Positions 1 to 8,585 of a stretch of DNA of 52,324 nucleotides are shown piece after piece. Positions within the stretch are counted from its first letter, which is position 1. Every line of letters begins with the position of its first letter. Under the pieces are notes generated by a model, which ran no database searches, was not told the DNA's origin, and saw only the letters and a program-made list of their open reading frames with translations. The position numbers were made by a program, and so were the translations under genes. The stretch lies in assembly GCA_937873135.1 (NCBI GenBank), contig CALMVQ010000218.1:10976-63299 (forward strand), read 5' to 3'. Source of the DNA: an uncultured Scytonema sp. GTDB lineage: Bacteria; Cyanobacteriota; Cyanobacteriia; Cyanobacteriales; Nostocaceae.

Positions 1-153
1 GAAATTCTTCAATACTCTCAACAGGCTCCGTCCCTAGCAGTGGAAATTCTTCAATACTCTCAACAGGCTCCGTCCCTAGCAGTGGAAATTCTTCAATACT
101 CTCAACAGGCTCTGTTCCTAGCAGTGGAAATTCTTCAATACTCTCAACAGGTG
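1..153 (+). repeat. 42-bp tandem repeat, about 3.6 copies
   Basis: Units at 1-42, 43-84 and 85-126 and a partial unit at 127-151. The first two are identical and the third has two C-to-T changes. The length is a multiple of three and keeps the protein frame, giving 14 residues per unit. The array runs off the left edge, so the true copy number is unknown. Confidence 0.95.
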
Positions 154-521
154 CTACAAGCACCACTGACATTGCGAATATATTAAGTAACCAAAGAATA
201 CCAACCATTCTAACAACTAGCGAAGCCAAGGCTGAAGTTAAAATAGGGCCAAACGGTATTGATGTTGATGCAAACGCCAGCTCGGGAGTGCAAGTTGGTG
301 ATTTGATCAAGCTTAATACCTGTTCAAACGCTCATGTCACTGTCGGTAGTTCTAATGCAAGTCCTTTTGCTAGTTGCTCTCACCAAGTCAAAGCTCGAAA
401 GGTTCCTGAATCTAGCACTATCTTTGGTTTGACTTTGCTGGGAGCATTCTTAATTTTTAGCCGTCGCAAAAGTTTTTCAGTCACAAAGGCTGAAATAATC
501 AGACAGTTAAAAATAGCTTAA
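1..521 (+). CDS. PEP-CTERM sorting-signal protein, 3' part only
   Basis: The reading frame is open from the left edge (first full codon at base 3) to the TAA at 519-521, so the start lies outside the window. Visible part: about three and a half copies of a 14-residue Ser/Thr/Gly-rich repeat (NSSILSTGSVPSSG), a region without recognised domains, then a C-terminal tail with VPESS, a hydrophobic stretch (TIFGLTLLGAFLIF) and a basic end (SRRK). Motif, membrane helix and Arg cluster in that order are the signature of PEP-CTERM proteins, which exosortase processes for export to the cell surface. About 20 further residues follow the Arg cluster, which is longer than usual. The low-complexity repeat is what one expects of a surface or matrix protein, but the function is unknown. 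An internal GTG at 288 is not needed, because coding continues upstream of it. Confidence 0.75.
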   Translation, partial: NSSILSTGSVPSSGNSSILSTGSVPSSGNSSILSTGSVPSSGNSSILSTGATSTTDIANILSNQRIPTILTTSEAKAEVKIGPNGIDVDANASSGVQVGDLIKLNTCSNAHVTVGSSNASPFASCSHQVKARKVPESSTIFGLTLLGAFLIFSRRKSFSVTKAEIIRQLKIA

Positions 522-629
522 AATATAGTCTACGTATAGATTGATTTTTTTGAGTGCGTGTGTAGAACTTGGAGGGCAGAAACTTTGCCATCGCATTTCT
601 ATAAACCTTATTACCAAATCTTTCGACAT

Positions 630-1034
630 CTAAATATTAAATTCATCCAAGTGTTCCGCTACAGATTGATACAGGTTGATGATGTGACTGTCAGCCAAAC
701 TGTAATAGACGTTTCTACCTTCTCGGCGATAGCTGACTAAACGCAAGGCTTTCAATAATCGTAGTTGATGGCAAACTGCAGACTCACTCATTTTTGTAAC
801 TGCCGCTAGATCGCAAACACACAATTCCTGAGAAACCAACACTGATAGTAGGCGTAGGCGATTTGGATCTGCCAGCACCCCAAAAACTTCTGCCATTTGC
901 TGTGCCTTGCTTATTGGCAGGATTTGTGCTTGAGTTGAGCGTACATGCTCTAAATGTACTAAATGAGTGTCACAAGTAGGCGTACTAGCATTTTGCAGGT
1001 GGTTTGAGTCTGGCTTTTCCTCGATCTTATTCAT
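630..1034 (-). CDS. ArsR/SmtB-family metal-sensing repressor (ZiaR/AztR-like)
   Basis: Winged-helix repressor of 134 residues from the ATG at 1034; an upstream TTG (1052) would add six residues. The core FGVLADPNRLRLL, the recognition helix SESAVCHQLRLLKALRLV and the wing YRREGRNVYY are typical of SmtB. Both metal sites are visible: a Cys-X-Cys in helix 3 (ELCVCDLA) and the complete helix-5 zinc site (Asp and His in DSH, then His and Glu in HLDE, with the exact spacing of SmtB). The N-terminal arm also has Cys and His residues (TCDTHLVHLEH), as in ZiaR and AztR. Such proteins release their operator when zinc, lead or cadmium binds and derepress efflux or metallothionein genes. No transporter lies beside it here. 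An operator-like palindrome lies upstream at 1100-1113, which suggests autoregulation. Confidence 0.9.
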   Translation of the reverse strand: MNKIEEKPDSNHLQNASTPTCDTHLVHLEHVRSTQAQILPISKAQQMAEVFGVLADPNRLRLLSVLVSQELCVCDLAAVTKMSESAVCHQLRLLKALRLVSYRREGRNVYYSLADSHIINLYQSVAEHLDEFNI

Positions 1035-1099
1035 GGTGTTTTGTTTGAGCAATGGTTATCAATATCAATATTAACTAAATATAAGAATTCTTGTACAAC

Positions 1100-1113
1100 T
1101 GAATAGTTGCTCA
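1100..1113 (-). promoter_or_regulatory. Putative SmtB/ZiaR-type operator
   Basis: TGAATAGTTGCTCA is an imperfect 6-2-6 inverted repeat (TGAATA / TGAGCA read on the two strands). It resembles the TGAACA-N2-TGTTCA class bound by SmtB-family repressors and lies about 65 bases upstream of the repressor start. Assignment rests on pattern and position only. Confidence 0.4.
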
Positions 1114-1311
1114 AATATCGCAATTTCCGCTTTCACTTGGTTTAGAAGCTGTAGATGTCGGCGCTACATTTTTCCTAGACAAAAATAGAGTTTTAAGCTT
1201 TTTGTCTGTATCGAAAGCTACAAAATTATATGCGCTTACCCTGATAACCAAGACAGTGGAAAATACAATTCCGGCTGCTAATGCGTTCTCTATGTCTATG
1301 GAGTTGATCAA
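1111..1311 (-). CDS. Possible small membrane protein (66 residues)
   Basis: A short frame with a TTG start, beginning 18 bases after the histidine kinase stop on the same strand. It has one hydrophobic stretch (ALAAGIVFSTVLVIRV) followed by a polar Lys/Ser-rich tail. No family is recognised. The ribosome-binding sequence is weak and the stop codon falls inside the putative operator, so it may be a chance frame. If real, it would be the last gene of the DM13-DUF4079-kinase group. Confidence 0.22.
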   Translation of the reverse strand: MINSIDIENALAAGIVFSTVLVIRVSAYNFVAFDTDKKLKTLFLSRKNVAPTSTASKPSESGNCDI

Positions 1312-1329
1312 TTCTTTTTAAAACCAAGA

Positions 1330-2748
1330 TTAAGCAGGCAAAATAACAGTAAAAACACTTCCTTCGCCCAATTTTGATCGCACTGTTACACTACCACCCA
1401 TTGCCTCAACAAGAGTCTTGACAATCGATAACCCCAAACCACTACCCCCAGTGGAACGATTTCGAGCTTCATCTACACGATAAAATCGCTCAAAAATACG
1501 TGATTGATGTTGTAAGGGAATGCCATAACCTTTATCAAAAACTTGAATAATTCCCTCTTCGCCTTGCTGACTTAATTTCAAGCTTATAGATGTACCAGGC
1601 TCAGAATATTTGATAGCATTGTCAATCAAGTTTAGCAATACCTGTTTCAGGCGAATGTAGTCTGCTTTTACTTGAATTGGGTAAGTAGAAGACTCAATTG
1701 TAATTGTGCGATCGCTATCTTGTCCTGCCATTTCCACGACTTCGGCTACTAAATCATTCAAACTACACGATTGTATATTAAAGTACAAATAACCACTATC
1801 TGCTCTAGCAACATCAAGTAAATCTTGTAAGAGACGAACAGTACGTTCCGCTTCAGAAGCAGCAGTTTCCAAAGCTTCTCTTTGTACTTCTGTTAAAAGA
1901 TGCTGCCGACGCAAAATACTTTGCAAATAACCATGTATGATTGTGAGTGGCGTGCGTAACTCGTGAGAAACATTGCTAAAAAACTGTCGCTCTTTCTCCC
2001 AAGATTGGGATAGGCGAGATAACATCGTGTTTAAGGTTTGAGCTAATTCTCTGACTTCGCTAGGTGCATTATCAAGATACAGCCGCGCTTGCCCTAAATC
2101 TTCTGCAGAAATGACTTCTGTCATTTGACTTATCTGACGTAGAGGGCGCAAAGAGCGCTGGATATAAAATGTAATCGCGACCACCATCACGATAATTACC
2201 AAAATGCTGGCAGTACGCAATCTCCAAACCATTGCCAAAAACATCGTCTGATCACGGGTAACATCCTGCACCAGTACAAGTTGCCCCAGGAGATTCCCTT
2301 GTACCTGTAAGGAAAGTCCACATAAAACAAAGTAATGTTGGTTAATTTCATAAATTTGGGGTTTAATTGGCATCTCTGTGAGAGAGATGAGCTGATTTAT
2401 TGTAGAATTAGGGAGTCGATGCAAATTATTCGAGCTAGCTATGATTTTTTGATTTGGATTTTTCACCCATAGCACCATCTTAGTATTGGACAAATTATTG
2501 ATGGCGTTTTTCAGTGCGGCTTCAGGCGGTAAAATCTCGCTGTAAACTTCTACATCACGTGGTAAACGTGTGGAAATCTCTTCAAGATTGTGCTTGTGAC
2601 TATCGATTAAGAATTGCTGCATTGTCCAATTAGTCCAGATAGCAAGACTACCTAATCCTAAAATGGAAACTGCAGCAACACCAATCGTTAAGCGAGCACG
2701 TAAGGAAAAGAGGTCGATTTTCCGAAGGATATTGCTGAGTTGATTCAC
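1330..2748 (-). CDS. Membrane sensor histidine kinase (HAMP, HisKA, HATPase)
   Basis: Two membrane segments (VAAVSILGLGSLAIW near residue 25 and an Ile/Val-rich one near 190) flank an extracytoplasmic sensor region of about 140 residues. Then come a HAMP linker (RSLRPLRQISQMTEVI), HisKA with the phospho-acceptor in FSNVSHELRTPL, and a complete HATPase (NLIDNAIKYS, FDKGYGIP, FERFYRVD, GGSGLGLSIVK). The likely start is the GTG at 2748, which overlaps the TGA of the preceding DUF4079 gene by four bases (GTGA), the classic arrangement for translational coupling. A TTG at 2775 would give a longer form. No response regulator lies beside it. The sensor region is not recognisable, so the signal is unknown; the coupling to DUF4079 and DM13 genes suggests an envelope or redox/metal cue, which is inference. 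Confidence 0.9.
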   Translation of the reverse strand: MNQLSNILRKIDLFSLRARLTIGVAAVSILGLGSLAIWTNWTMQQFLIDSHKHNLEEISTRLPRDVEVYSEILPPEAALKNAINNLSNTKMVLWVKNPNQKIIASSNNLHRLPNSTINQLISLTEMPIKPQIYEINQHYFVLCGLSLQVQGNLLGQLVLVQDVTRDQTMFLAMVWRLRTASILVIIVMVVAITFYIQRSLRPLRQISQMTEVISAEDLGQARLYLDNAPSEVRELAQTLNTMLSRLSQSWEKERQFFSNVSHELRTPLTIIHGYLQSILRRQHLLTEVQREALETAASEAERTVRLLQDLLDVARADSGYLYFNIQSCSLNDLVAEVVEMAGQDSDRTITIESSTYPIQVKADYIRLKQVLLNLIDNAIKYSEPGTSISLKLSQQGEEGIIQVFDKGYGIPLQHQSRIFERFYRVDEARNRSTGGSGLGLSIVKTLVEAMGGSVTVRSKLGEGSVFTVILPA

Positions 2749-3461
2749 TTTGATGGTTGAGGTGGTGTAGGACAAGTTTTATTGACAAAATTGCACTTAT
2801 AAATATAAGGTTTCTGCCAACTAAGGGGAATTTCCAGCAAATCTCTCGGTCCTGTCAGCCCTTGTCCAATAAATAGCAATAGGGCAATACAGTTTAAAAC
2901 TGTATGAACGATGCGCCAGCGATTTGATCTATCCTTATAAATATCTTCAACAATCGCTAATGAAAAAACCATCAGTAATGCAGCAGTAATACCAATATAG
3001 TAATGAGACCAATACCACTCTTTAGTCAGGCGATATACTCCATCCTGGCAACCGAGAATCACTAAACCGGCCCCAGTTAAAGTAGCAAATATTCCCCGCC
3101 ACATCCGCTGTCTCCCTCGGTAAAGTAATACTAAAGAGGCAATAGTTGCAGCTAAAATTAATAAAATAAAAATAACTTGGAAAGGATTTTTATTCCATAC
3201 CTGCTTATTAATAATATGCTCCCCAATTGGATAAGATAACCCGATTAAAGTTAATCCCACAACTGCACCAGTCAGCCAGTAACCCAATTTTCGATGTTCT
3301 GTACCTACAACAGGAGGGATTTTACTCTTGCCGCCATCTGAGGTTTGCAAGCGTCGCTGGCGAGTACTCCAAGCAAAATTCACCACGATTCCAATTAAGG
3401 GAAAGACGAAAAAGACAGCGATCGCAGGATGAGCAAGAGCGAGAAAATCTGTAAGTTCCAT
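2745..3461 (-). CDS. DUF4079 integral membrane protein
   Basis: About 238 residues from the ATG at 3461, which is preceded by AAAGG at a suitable distance; the frame extends further upstream, but that part looks like intergenic sequence. Several hydrophobic helices are visible (LAHPAIAVFFVFPLIGIVV, LTGAVVGLTLIGLSYPIG, VIFILLILAATIASLVLLY, ITAALLMVFSLAIV, LNCIALLLFIGQG), with His residues in or next to helices (ALAHPA, SHYYIG, RIVHTVLN), as in DUF4079, a cyanobacterial and plastid family resembling membrane cytochrome-b-type proteins. Its function is not established. The ribosome can pass directly to the kinase gene through the GTGA overlap, so the two proteins are probably made in fixed proportion. 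Confidence 0.82.
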   Translation of the reverse strand: MELTDFLALAHPAIAVFFVFPLIGIVVNFAWSTRQRRLQTSDGGKSKIPPVVGTEHRKLGYWLTGAVVGLTLIGLSYPIGEHIINKQVWNKNPFQVIFILLILAATIASLVLLYRGRQRMWRGIFATLTGAGLVILGCQDGVYRLTKEWYWSHYYIGITAALLMVFSLAIVEDIYKDRSNRWRIVHTVLNCIALLLFIGQGLTGPRDLLEIPLSWQKPYIYKCNFVNKTCPTPPQPSK

Positions 3462-3636
3462 AAAAGACCTTTTACACAAGTTTGGTAAGTGACATGGAAA
3501 AGGGTAATAGGAACTTAGAGAACAATTACCTATCACCCATTACCAAAACAGCATATATATGTGGCAAGTGGCAACCAAAATTCACTTCATGGTCAACTGC
3601 TGATTGCTGAATGCTTACAAAGCTTAAATCAAAAGA

Positions 3637-4110
3637 TTAACTGCTTAAAGGAGCGTAGCCAAAAGTCGCATTGAACTGTTTACACCAAATTGCCACGGAT
3701 TTATAGTTAGCCACATTCACTTTGTCCGGAATGGCATAGCGTTGAGTACCACTGATCTTTTTCAAGGGAGCAAGAATGTAATAATCGGCTTTTTTAAGCC
3801 CACCTTTTGGAGGTGCATCTGTTTTATACATAATCACATGGAGATCAGGACCTTTTGCGGATTGAAAATCTTGACTTAGTACTAAGTAACGTTTGCCATT
3901 TTCGGTAACAATACTGACTGTTCCCTGAGTTGGGTGTTCTCCAGCCTGAAAGGTTCCTGTAGGGGTACTTGCAGGAGCACTTGCAGGAGCACTTGCCTGT
4001 GCAACAATATCACTTCCAGTGGATGCAGGCTTTTGTGCAACAACTTCTTTAATAGAACCTACCGTTAATAAAGTAGCGAAACCTAAAACAGCTATATGCT
4101 TAAACTTCAT
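3637..4110 (-). CDS. Secreted DM13-domain protein
   Basis: 157 residues: a signal peptide (MKFKHIAVLGFATLLTVGS), an Ala/Ser/Pro-rich linker with a short repeat (APASAPASTP), and a C-terminal DM13 domain of about 100 residues (GTFQAGEHPTQGTVSIV, LVLSQDF, GPDLHVIMY, KISGTQRYAIP, VAIWCKQFNATFGYAPL). DM13 is a small beta-rich extracytoplasmic domain proposed to take part in redox or electron transfer through a conserved Cys, here in the WCKQF motif. It is transcribed in the same direction as the DUF4079 and kinase genes, about 175 bases upstream of them. Together they look like a functional group with an exported sensor or effector, an inference from order only. Confidence 0.85.
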   Translation of the reverse strand: MKFKHIAVLGFATLLTVGSIKEVVAQKPASTGSDIVAQASAPASAPASTPTGTFQAGEHPTQGTVSIVTENGKRYLVLSQDFQSAKGPDLHVIMYKTDAPPKGGLKKADYYILAPLKKISGTQRYAIPDKVNVANYKSVAIWCKQFNATFGYAPLSS

Positions 4111-4831
4111 GACATTTATGTTCTCAATTAACTCCTCTCAACTCAATTTAAAGCTTCCTACCAGTCACAACATTAATTTAGGCTGAGAAGTTGTTAAAGA
4201 TTACTACTACTTTTTCGGAAATTTTTAATCAAATTTTAATAGAACGCCTTACAGTGTGTCTTAAACCGATCAAAGAATTCTCTGTTTGAGCGAGAGGTAG
4301 GTAATATGGAGGGCTGGGGAGGAATCGGGTAGCACGCCAAGATGACTTGACCATGTACCTTCATATTTCTTCGCTTTAAAAGGTCAAAGCAAGGAGCTAT
4401 ATAGAAGTTGGAGGGTTTCCAAGACGAATGTGCTCCTTCGCTCTTCCTTTCACCGACACTGCACCCTACGCCGCACTCATTAAAAAAGCTTGAATAGCAG
4501 CAATTTTGTAGACAAGGGAGCGGTGAGCAGCGCGAATGATGGCTTAGCCCGCTAGAGACGGCGACTGCGATCTTCTCCCAAAGCGAGACGCTGCCTTGAA
4601 CGACGTACCCCTCCTCTCTAAGCAAGCGTGACAAGTAGCGGACGCACCAGTTGGAGCATCAGGGCTTCGGTGCAGGGTATGGTAGCTTTATTTCCGTGCC
4701 TCTTGTACTAGTACTCTAGGGCGTAAATAGAGCAACCATTTAAAATCCCTAAAAAGCATATTCCATAATACTTTTGACTTTTGACTTTTGACTTTTGACT
4801 TTCAAGGGAGCGGTACTAGCAACTTACGTTT
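4111..4831. other. Gene-poor spacer with repeats
   Basis: 721 bases without a convincing gene. It contains a (CTTTTGA)n heptamer tract at 4771-4798 and GC-richer stretches (about 4550-4620) that resemble small interspersed palindromic repeats of cyanobacterial genomes. A 132-codon frame on the minus strand has no recognisable domain and an atypical composition, so I do not call it. Confidence 0.6.
4771..4798. repeat. Heptanucleotide tandem repeat (STRR)
   Basis: Four consecutive copies of CTTTTGA, a typical short tandemly repeated sequence of filamentous cyanobacteria, located just downstream of the glycosyltransferase gene. Confidence 0.9.
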
Positions 4832-6424
4832 TTAGTGTTTTGCTAATTTTAATAACGAGTAATACTCGTCTTGATAAATAATGTATGTTTTAGACTTATA
4901 CTTTTTTTCTATTTCCTTTTGGAATTTTTTTGAAGGATTAAGTATAAATATATTATTATAACCTTGAGGAATTTTATTAATTTTGTCTGTTCTTAATAAG
5001 AGAAATCGTACTTTTGGCTGTAAAAGATAGCTTAGAGAAAAAATGTTTCCATAATTAATCCCAAAAGCATTACTTATCAAAAGTGGGCGAGAAGCTTGAT
5101 TAATAATTTTTGCAACTTGTGGATTTCCATAACTAACGATATTACTCCACCAAGTTTGTGCTTGAGAAATCACACCATAAGAAACTACGCCCCCGGCAAT
5201 TATCGCTGCCAATATTGTTTGCCAAATTTTGCGTCGTGATAAAATACCGTTATAAAGCTGAGTTGCTAGAGTGTAAGCGACAGCAAGTTGAATTCCTAAA
5301 TAAGAAGGTATTAAATACTGAGCCGAAATTGACCAGACTCCCCCAAAAATAAAATCTTGTAGTATGAGAGGTATTGCAGGCAACACAATAAGTGTCACAA
5401 GAAATAACCAAACTTTTGGATGCGTTGTCCGGTACAAAAAATAAATTGAATATCCTATAAAAATCAAAATAGTCGGTGTAATTAAATAGTTTAAATTATT
5501 ATCAATTCCCAAGTTCAAATCAACAAAAATTCGACTTATTTGCAGCAGCCTAGATTGAATTAACCGTAACAAAGGGATCTTCATCGTTGTCCAAGCTGTG
5601 GAAGCTCGGAATTGCTTAAAGTTAGCTATAACAACGAAAATCCAAGGTATGAAAACTAAAAACGCCACAGACAATGCAATCAAATAAGATTTTAGTGTTT
5701 TAGTCCAGCCAAATCTTGAAATTGCAAGTACATAAATTCCATGAGCAATTGCGACAAATCCACTTAACAAAGATGTATAGAATCCGAACACTAAAGTAGT
5801 TGTATAAATTCCCCAAGTATAAATGTGGTCTCGTTCTGACTGATGTTTTGATTCGAGTCGCATAGCTCGTAGCAGTGAGGCGCTACATAGTAATATAGTG
5901 ACTACCCACAAAATGTATTCTCGTGCTTCTTGGGCATAGATCAGCTGAATTGGAGAGATAGCTATAAGTGCGATTATCAGGTAAGGTACAGATAATGGCA
6001 CTTTAAATAATTCTCGGCACAGCCAATAAACACAGGGAAAAACTAGTAAGCTGATCAACACCGACAAACTTCTGATTGCCGTGACTGAGTTGCCAAAAAT
6101 TTGTACCCAGAATCGGGCTACTACATAATAAAGCGGTGGATGTTGTGGATCTTCTTTTGCCAAAGACTTTATTGTGTCACCAAAACCTTTTTCTAAATTG
6201 GGGTGCTGAAACTTGGCAAATTCTTCTTTTGTAATGACATGACCGTTAAAGATTTGCTGCTTGACTTCGACGGCTGTGTAACCAGAAATCCGCAACAATG
6301 TATAAGTTTCATCATGCCAGTAAACTTTGTTATCTAGACTAAAGAAGCGAAAAAATACACCCAGCACCAACAGCACCACAATTAAAAACCGCAACCAATT
6401 CGGAGCAAGTATAAGATGCCGCAT
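4832..6424 (-). CDS. GT39-type membrane glycosyltransferase
   Basis: 530 residues with about ten to twelve predicted membrane helices. After the first helix comes the acidic loop YWHDETYTLLR, whose Asp-Glu pair is the catalytic signature of the PMT/ArnT group (GT-C fold), followed by an extracytoplasmic segment and DPQHPPLYYVVARFW, also typical of the family. The C-terminal 80 residues are soluble. These enzymes transfer a sugar from a polyprenyl-phosphate donor to protein or lipid on the outer face of the membrane. Acceptor and sugar cannot be told from sequence. The gene stands alone, with repeat-rich spacers on both sides. The ATG at 6424 fits the start of the first hydrophobic helix. Confidence 0.85.
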   Translation of the reverse strand: MRHLILAPNWLRFLIVVLLVLGVFFRFFSLDNKVYWHDETYTLLRISGYTAVEVKQQIFNGHVITKEEFAKFQHPNLEKGFGDTIKSLAKEDPQHPPLYYVVARFWVQIFGNSVTAIRSLSVLISLLVFPCVYWLCRELFKVPLSVPYLIIALIAISPIQLIYAQEAREYILWVVTILLCSASLLRAMRLESKHQSERDHIYTWGIYTTTLVFGFYTSLLSGFVAIAHGIYVLAISRFGWTKTLKSYLIALSVAFLVFIPWIFVVIANFKQFRASTAWTTMKIPLLRLIQSRLLQISRIFVDLNLGIDNNLNYLITPTILIFIGYSIYFLYRTTHPKVWLFLVTLIVLPAIPLILQDFIFGGVWSISAQYLIPSYLGIQLAVAYTLATQLYNGILSRRKIWQTILAAIIAGGVVSYGVISQAQTWWSNIVSYGNPQVAKIINQASRPLLISNAFGINYGNIFSLSYLLQPKVRFLLLRTDKINKIPQGYNNIFILNPSKKFQKEIEKKYKSKTYIIYQDEYYSLLKLAKH

Positions 6425-6802
6425 AACCGGATTTCTTAAGAAGTTGAAGAAAACTACTCAATCAGAGCGATCACAAGATATCTTGTAGAAATCACTCATT
6501 CTTAGAAAAGAATAGCTAACACAACAGCATAGCTTAAAAAAGTAAAAAGTAAAAAGAGAATCCCTATAAATAAATGCACGTTCTCTTTAATCAGGAAGCT
6601 AAGTTTAATTGCACTACGTGTCAAGGGAACAAATATTATTAATTATTCCATGACGAAGGTCGTTCCGCTTCATAGCGATTTTGTTCTTCTTTCTTTTACC
6701 TTTTAACTTTTAACTTTTGCCTTGTTTGGTGAAGCACTCTCGCTTAGCTACTCCCACCTGAGAAGGTTTGTGATCGGCGCTTGGTAGAGTGTAGTGGGTT
6801 AT
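6425..6802. other. Spacer, no gene seen
   Basis: 378 AT-rich bases. They hold AGTAAAA repeats near 6540 and a TTTTAACTTTTAACTTTTGCC tract near 6700 whose end resembles the tail of the 110-bp MITE-like element at 37121 and 48672. No coding frame or clear terminator is recognised. Confidence 0.5.
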
Positions 6803-7267
6803 TTATGAGTGTCCTGAGATTTTCATTACCAGAATCTTTAGAGCCACTTCTTCCGAAACGGGCATTACCGATAAACGATGTCCCTGTCTAACCACCATTA
6901 GTTCCTCTGGGGTAAACTTCTCTTTAAGTGTTGACAGTAAGATAGTATGAGGGAAAGTTTCGACAAATTCGACGACTACTGTTTGCCAACGAGGAGATTC
7001 GGGAGTTGATTTAGAGTCGTAGTATTGACTATTAGGGTCAAACTGGGACTGATCAACAATACCTGTTTTCAGGACACGCATTAACCCGACAATACCAGGA
7101 GGATTGGTGTTGGAGTGATAGAAAAAAGCTAAATCTCCTACCTGCATTTGACGGAGAAAATTGCGAGCTTGATAATTGCGAACGCCGTCCCAGATCGTCT
7201 CGCACTGCTGTTGCAACTCAGCAATGCTATAGACTTCTGGTTCTGATTTCATTAACCAATAATTCAT
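6803..7267 (-). CDS. EVE-domain protein (THYN1-like)
   Basis: 154 residues forming one EVE domain, a PUA-like fold. Signature pieces: YWLMKSEPEVYSI at the N-terminus, TIWDGVRNYQARNFLRQM, VGDLAFFYHSN, GIVGLMRV and the C-terminal VRQGHRLSVMPV. EVE and the related YTH domains have an aromatic cage that binds modified bases in DNA or RNA, and stand-alone bacterial members are thought to read modified nucleic acid. The length matches the family. It is separated from the NAD kinase gene by about 85 bases and shows no functional link to it. Confidence 0.88.
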   Translation of the reverse strand: MNYWLMKSEPEVYSIAELQQQCETIWDGVRNYQARNFLRQMQVGDLAFFYHSNTNPPGIVGLMRVLKTGIVDQSQFDPNSQYYDSKSTPESPRWQTVVVEFVETFPHTILLSTLKEKFTPEELMVVRQGHRLSVMPVSEEVALKILVMKISGHS

Positions 7268-7351
7268 CGAGTCATGACGGCGATCGCACCTTTAAACACA
7301 AAGTACAAACGTATGCGACCTGCGGTAAAAGCTATCATGTATATACCTCAA

Positions 7352-8275
7352 TCAATTGGCTTGATGATTACTACTATACCTAACCCTGGTTCCTGCCCAC
7401 TGTAGCTTCTCTCGCAGGGTCTGATAATACGAATTGTTTTCCCGCAAAATGATAAACTTTGCCCGACAATCAGCCATCCGCACATCAACACGGTGTGCGG
7501 GCCAAATCGATGTGGCTAATACTCCATCTGTCCATAGCTTGGTACTCAAATCATAATCTCCCAAAGGCCAGATGCTGAGAACGGAACCTGGAGGTAAGAC
7601 AATAGGACGACTTGAAAGACTCATCGGACAGATAGGAGTGATGGTAATGGCTTCCATACCATCGTGAATAATTGGACCGTTAGCAGAAACAGTATAACCC
7701 GTTGAACCCGTAGGTGTAGCAATAATTAATCCATCTCCTACGTATTGATCTACGACCTCACCGTCAATTTCCATCTCTAAAATTGAGGTAATCATGCGGT
7801 CAGCGGAAGCGGGTTTGACACACATTTCATTCAAAGCGAGATAGCGATCGCTCACTGGTTCTAAATTTGTGCTGTGACCCTCATGCACTGCGGCTTGCAA
7901 CATCATCCGCCTTTGGATAGCATATCTATCCTCATTCAGACGATCCCAGACTCGTTCCGTATCCTGAAACTCTTCAACTGACTCACTTAAAAACCCCAGA
8001 TGACCTCCCACATTTACCCCTAAAATGGGAATGCCAGCTGGAGCTAAATGTCTGGCACCAGTTAAAACAGTACCGTCCCCACCCAGCACCAAAGCCATAT
8101 CTATGGGTTGTACTGCGGAGGCTAAAAACACCGGATAAGGGTTATCTTTTGGTCCACTTGGTCCCATTAACACCTGGCATTGACGATGTTCTAGTTGCTT
8201 AGCACAGATTTCTGCCCAGCGTTTACTTTGGGCGTCTCGCGCTTTATAAGCAATAATGACATGCTTTAGTTCCAC
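7352..8275 (-). CDS. nadK: NAD kinase
   Basis: Phosphorylates NAD+ to NADP+. The nucleotide-binding motif GGDGTVLTGAR lies near residue 65 and the second conserved block (DGLIIATPTGSTGYTVSANGP) follows later; both are diagnostic for the PpnK family, and the length (about 307 residues) fits. The most likely start is the GTG at 8275, which gives the family N-terminus VELKHVIIAYK and lies four bases after the ndhE stop. The ORF can be extended into ndhE, but that extension is not family-like. The tight spacing puts NADP supply in the same transcript as NDH-1 subunits. Confidence 0.93.
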   Translation of the reverse strand: MELKHVIIAYKARDAQSKRWAEICAKQLEHRQCQVLMGPSGPKDNPYPVFLASAVQPIDMALVLGGDGTVLTGARHLAPAGIPILGVNVGGHLGFLSESVEEFQDTERVWDRLNEDRYAIQRRMMLQAAVHEGHSTNLEPVSDRYLALNEMCVKPASADRMITSILEMEIDGEVVDQYVGDGLIIATPTGSTGYTVSANGPIIHDGMEAITITPICPMSLSSRPIVLPPGSVLSIWPLGDYDLSTKLWTDGVLATSIWPAHRVDVRMADCRAKFIILRENNSYYQTLREKLQWAGTRVRYSSNHQAN

Positions 8276-8279
8276 AGAA

Positions 8280-8585
8280 CTACCACTTGAGGAGATTAAA
8301 TTGTTCCATATCAACCGTATCACGATTGCGATATATCGCTAGCACAATCGCTAAACCTACCGCCGCCTCAGCTGCCGCTACAGTTATCACAAAAACAGTG
8401 AAAACCTGACCCTTAATCATCACTGAGTCTAGGTAGTTAGAAAAAGCCATCAAATTTAGGTTGACTGCATTGAGCAGCAACTCAATCGACATCAATACTC
8501 GCACGGCATTGCGGCTGGTAATCAAGCCATAAATCCCGATACAAAATAAAGCTGCTGCTAGTAATAAAAAGTACTGAATTTGCAT
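8280..8585 (-). CDS. ndhE: NDH-1 subunit NdhE (NuoK-like)
   Basis: 101 residues and three membrane helices, the standard NuoK/NdhE architecture. Conserved pieces are [33 protein letters not shown] (shown by its key residues: Arg in SRNAVR and the membrane Glu in [10 protein letters not shown]) and the second membrane Glu region [13 protein letters not shown]. These Glu residues belong to the proton path of complex I. It is the last ndh gene of the group ndhA-I-G-E, which forms part of the membrane arm of the cyanobacterial NDH-1 used in respiration, cyclic electron flow and CO2 uptake. Confidence 0.96.
   Translation of the reverse strand: MQIQYFLLLAAALFCIGIYGLITSRNAVRVLMSIELLLNAVNLNLMAFSNYLDSVMIKGQVFTVFVITVAAAEAAVGLAIVLAIYRNRDTVDMEQFNLLKW

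Noticed and set aside
4236-4634. 132-codon frame on the minus strand
   Set aside because: Composition is unlike the neighbours, no domain or ribosome-binding site is visible, and the DNA contains interspersed repeat sequence.
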